Below are positions 60,840-64,000 of a stretch of 64,000 bases of DNA, piece by piece; position 1 is the stretch's first letter; every line of letters starts with the position of its first letter. The stretch is from Bryopsis sp. KO-2023. Its lineage: Eukaryota > Chlorophyta > Ulvophyceae > Bryopsidales > Bryopsidaceae. Under the pieces are notes generated by a model. That model did not search any database, had not been told where the DNA came from, and saw nothing but the letters and a program-made list of their open reading frames with translations. Both the position numbers and the translations under genes were made by a program. The DNA lies in assembly GCA_030272585.1 (NCBI GenBank), contig BSYQ01000005.1, positions 3,286,001-3,350,000 on the forward strand. The letters run 5' to 3'.

Positions 60840-61155
60840 GCAAATTGGATCTGTTCCAGATTCCATGGTTTGGCAGGGGTTTTTGTGGAGGGTTCAGTCT
60901 TGGTTTTTCCGTTTTTTAACAGGCAGTTTTTTAACATGCAACCTGGATCTGTTCCAGATTCCATGGTTTGGCAGGGGTTTTTGTGGAGGGGTCAGTCTTG
61001 GTTTTTCCGTTTTTTAACAGGCAGTTTTTTAACATGCAACCTGGATCTGTTCCAGATTCCATGGTTTGGCAGGGGTTTTTGTGGAGGGGTCAGTCTTGGT
61101 TTTTCCTTTTTTTAACAGGCAGTTTTTCAACATGCAACCTGGATCTGTTCCAGTT
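60840..61155. repeat. Minisatellite, unit about 98 bp, 3-plus copies
   Basis: Units begin ACCTGGATCTGTTCCAG at about 60938, 61036 and 61133, with a first variant at about 60843. It lies just 3' of the inner transposase, the same place as the unrelated 112-bp minisatellite in the outer element. Confidence 0.85.
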
Positions 61156-61470
61156 TTCCGTAGTCTCCCTCGGGGTGAACATCATCCACAAACGGTTTTA
61201 CATTTCACTGAGTCCGGAAACCGTTCATCATCATCCACTGAGTCACTGATCCACTGAGTCCTGATCCTGATCCCAATACTGCTTCCTGAAAACTCGATAT
61301 CCTACACCAGAGCAGTGTACCATTTCGTTCTTTCATCCACATCCACTCAGTCATCACAAATCATCACATTCCTACCCAGCAAAGCTGATCCTGCTCCTGC
61401 TCCTCTACAAAATCGATTTCTCCCACCAGTGCACCATTCCATTGTCAAACTCTGGACAATCATCACATTC

Positions 61471-63128
61471 CTACCCTTCAAACCCACCCCCATGGTGCTG
61501 CTGATCCTGGTCCTGCTCCTGCTCCTCTACAACATCGATTTCTTCCACCAGTGCATCATTCCATTCTCTAACGCTGAACACTGTGCCCGAGTTCCCTGAA
61601 TGACGCCTGAAACCGTCCAACCCCCCTCTTCCGGTTCTCCTGTAAACTTTAGTGTCTGATATGACAATGCCATGGATATATAATGCTTCCTTTATTCTGT
61701 GGAGAATCCACGAGTTTTCCAGGGCCACGTTTTGGAGGAACTGTACCAGGTGGACCATCGACCGGAAGCTGATGGGGAATTGGATTTTATAATCTCCGTT
61801 GAAGGTGTACCTGGTCCTGAGCTCCATGTCCTCCAACCGCAGCTGAACCCGCTCCTCATCCGATAATTGGATCTGGTCCTGTTGTACTGGGCACCTTCTG
61901 GGCACGGCTCTACCGCGCTGATCCGTTTGACAGGAGAAGCCATCAAAATCTCTCGGGAACGGGGTTTCTACTGGGTACCTCTGGGGCTGCCTCTGGGGCT
62001 CACTCTGGTCCTGCCTGTGTGCGTGCATCTGGGCCCGCATCTGTTCAAAGTTAGGTTGGGGACCCCTGCCACCACTTCTGAGAGGTTCGTTTCCGAATCC
62101 TGATCCAGGCCTTGATCCTGACCCAAGTCCTGACCCCGATCCAAACCCTGATCCAAACCCCGATCCATATCCTGAATCTGGGTACTCTCCATCTTCATAT
62201 TCCGCACAGGATCCACGCCCTGGTTGAGGTCGGAACTCCCCAATCAGCTCCACTTCGCTGTCATCGTCTCCCCAGTGTTCCACAGGCTCCACCTTGATGA
62301 ATGAGCCAGGTCCTGATGGGGCCGGTTCATACGATGCTGCTGGTGGTGCCATTCCTGACCCTGATCCAACCGGTGGTGCTGCTGCTGGCGCTGAGGATCC
62401 TGATCCAGATGGCATGGGTGGTGCTGCTGGTGGTGCTGCTGGTGCTGGTGCTGGTGCTGGTGCTGGTGCTGGTGCTGGTGCTGGTGCTGGTGCTGGTGCT
62501 GGTGGTAATGGAATCGAGAAGTCTGCAGCAATCTGATCCGAGATTACTATCATATTCTGGACCTCAACTTCTAGCTGAGCCAGGTTCTGTTCCAGGCAAT
62601 ATCCTGTGAGCACTCCTGCTCCATACACAACAACTTGTTACCCTAACAGGAAAAAAACAATAAAACAACCGCAGCATCAGATATTCAACTGATTTAACTC
62701 ACCTGTTTTAACCGATATCACCCGATGCGTATCCGAAGCCAGGTTCTGGTAACCCTCTCTCACGATTCCGGGTGGGCCTTGCTCCAGGTACACCAGCAAA
62801 CGGTCCACGAGTCTGGGCAGGTACGGGTCGTTGTTCATCGCAGCTTGCAGATAACCGGATCCGAGAGTACTGCAAACCTTCAGGAACGGAACCTACACAA
62901 CCAAGCAAACAAGAAATCTGTTTCCGGACAGACACCAACAGCAGCACCAACAGAAACCGCGACAACGATACTTACCCGTTCCAATCCGAAAAACCGACGC
63001 AGGGACCGGACGCAGCCATAGATTCTCTGCCGCGCGTCGGCAGGTTCTTTTCCCACCGCGGGAGGAATCGCGCCACCGAGGCTGTTAAGCTCCCGGGCGT
63101 ACCGAATAGCAGGGAACGCGTCGACCAT
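61471..63128 (-). CDS. Second gene of the hAT element, function unknown
   Basis: Convergent with the transposase. Exons 61471..62633, 62703..62892, 62976..63128; 501 aa with closing phases. The N-terminal region is folded-looking (AFPAIRYARELNSLGGAIPP, then RIYGCVRSLRRFFGLER, and VPFLKVCSTLGSGYLQAAMN). The middle is low complexity: a Pro/Ala run coded by GGTGCT hexamers (about 62438-62505) and a Gly/Ser/Phe region. The C-terminal block contains DGDY-like FNGDYKIQFPISFRSM, VHLVQFLQNVALENSWILHR and IKEALYIHGIVISDTKVYRR, ending in a Gln/Asp/His-rich tail. The C-terminal block recurs in the outer element, so the gene belongs to the transposon family. No known domain; a DNA-binding or transposase-cofactor role is inference only. 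Confidence 0.8.
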
Positions 63129-63774
63129 TTCAGAAACCGAGAGAAAAAAAACAGGACCTGGGGTAAAGGGACCGAAACCGGGACAAAAACAGGGACCGAA
63201 ACAGGGACCGCAATATGCAAACAGAGACAAGTCCAAGCATAACACGAGAAAAGAAGGTGGCCCAAACGCCTCGAGGCTCGACATATATTGGAGGCAGTTT
63301 TGCGCTGGACGTCACATCTGAGTCATCGGTGTGTCAGTGAACACGGGTAGTCGGATCGCAAGTCGGCATCAGACCCACACAACCGATTTTGAATGATGTG
63401 ACCGACATTGCGCCTTTCACACCGATCATGATCGGCACACCCCGATCACTGCACCGATCAAAGAAAACACGCCGACTTTGATCGGCCGACTATTCCGATC
63501 ACAGCCCCACGCCTTGATCGGATCGGGATCGTGATCGGCCGATGACGTTTTGTGATCGGATCGGTCGCCGATCCCGATTAATCGGTCCGATCAAAACACC
63601 GATCACCGATGATCGACGCCGATCATGATCGGTTTTGAAAAAAAAAAAAAAACCGACTTTTTTTGTATCACTCCAAAACACACGTTCGTGAAAACCAGAG
63701 TCCGATCCGACCCCGTTTAGACCTGTTTACAGCAGGCCGATTATTACCTATCATATCCCTAGTATGCCCTGAGG

Positions 63775-64000
63775 TGCATCTCTCCTGTCCTGTCGTGCTC
63801 TGTTCCTGTTCCTGCCGCCTCCCCCGAATTCCCATGCACCAACATTTGGGGGGGGCCCTCTTCCACCAGCTCTAGCAGGTCTGAACATGTTTGGGGGGGC
63901 CCTCTTCTACCAGCTCTAGCAGGTCTGAACATGTTTGGGGGGGCCCTCTTCTACCAGCTCTAGCAGGTCTGAACATGTTTGGGGGGGGCCCTCTTCCACC
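63775..64000. repeat. 44-bp tandem repeat in the outer hAT's second gene
   Basis: From about 63845 to the window edge, units containing GGGGGGGCCCTCTTC and CCAGCTCTAGCAGGTC repeat every 44-45 bp. By position this is the low-complexity middle of the outer element's second gene. The array continues beyond the window. Confidence 0.75.

Larger units (their letters stand above)
57752..63766 (+). mobile_element. Inner hAT DNA transposon, complete, 6015 bp
   Basis: Inverted ends CATACTAGGGAT and reverse complement, flanked by the 8-bp duplication CCCTGAGG (57744-57751 and 63767-63774). Both ends carry about 300 bp of GATCGG palindromes. It contains a transposase (+) and a convergent second gene (-), each with introns, and a 98-bp minisatellite between them. 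Intact ends, duplication and open frames suggest a recent, possibly still active insertion. It lies inside the second gene of a related hAT. Confidence 0.93.
52505..64000 (+). mobile_element. Outer hAT DNA transposon (right end beyond window)
   Basis: Left inverted end CATACTATGGATCCGAT, then about 250 bp of GATCGG palindromes. It holds a transposase (+) and remnants of a convergent second gene (-), the same plan as the inner element. It is interrupted by a 465-bp hAT MITE (52917-53381), a 609-bp MITE (56704-57312) and the complete inner hAT (57752-63766). The right end is not in the window. A 112-bp minisatellite lies between its two genes. Confidence 0.8.

Noticed and set aside
62294-62609. 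Val/Leu- or Gly/Ala-repeat frames on the plus strand
   Set aside because: These are the other-strand shadows of the GGTGCT hexamer that codes the Pro/Ala run of the hAT second gene.
48493-64000. CRISPR-like or satellite arrays in the GATCGG regions
   Set aside because: Units are short palindromes without regular spacers, confined to transposon ends in a eukaryotic genome.

Overview
The window is nuclear DNA of a photosynthetic eukaryote. Genes are dense, often in divergent pairs, and cut by many GT-AG introns of about 40-930 bp rich in T, A and G runs. A lumenal PsbP-domain protein whose N-terminus looks like a simple transit peptide followed by a twin-arginine-like signal, a plant-style TIM23, a plant-style HAKAI and an RD21-like cysteine protease with a granulin tail all point to the green lineage, most likely an alga. 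The species cannot be fixed from the sequence. A QTRT2 gene shows that it keeps the eukaryotic queuine pathway that land plants are thought to lack.

Host part (1-48,150). In order: an ARID-only protein (-), TIM23 (-) facing HAKAI (+), a PsbP-domain protein (-), an alpha carbonic anhydrase with signal peptide (-), a papain/granulin cysteine protease (-), an EF-hand protein with a hydrophobic tail (-), a protein with two cyclic-nucleotide-binding domains (-), a long acidic two-TM protein (+), pinin (-) facing QTRT2 (+), an Ala-rich candidate secreted protein (+, partial), and an unknown gene (+) whose introns repeatedly carry TGCGAC. I rebuilt exons by hand from splice sites and reading-frame phase. 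In the complete models the phases close and the total is a whole number of codons. Themes that recur are plastid and CO2 metabolism (PsbP, carbonic anhydrase) and RNA processing or modification (HAKAI, pinin, QTRT2).

Mobile part (48,490-64,000, plus copies scattered among the genes). Two related hAT DNA transposons are nested. The outer one starts at 52,505 and runs off the right edge; the inner one, 57,752-63,766, is complete with 12-bp inverted ends and an 8-bp target duplication. Both carry a transposase and a second, convergent gene of unknown function. The outer copy is also hit by a 465-bp hAT MITE and a 609-bp MITE whose sister copy lies in a carbonic anhydrase intron. Further MITEs lie at 10,185-10,612 and 15,885-16,186, and a 1.06-kb non-autonomous relative of the hATs at 48,493-49,550. 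Several of these elements are filled with dense short palindromes, each family using its own word (GATCGG, CCGTAAC, CTGTGCACAG). A coiled-coil, Pro/Gly-rich reading frame at 49.5-51.3 kb may be a retroelement gag-like fossil, but I cannot place it.
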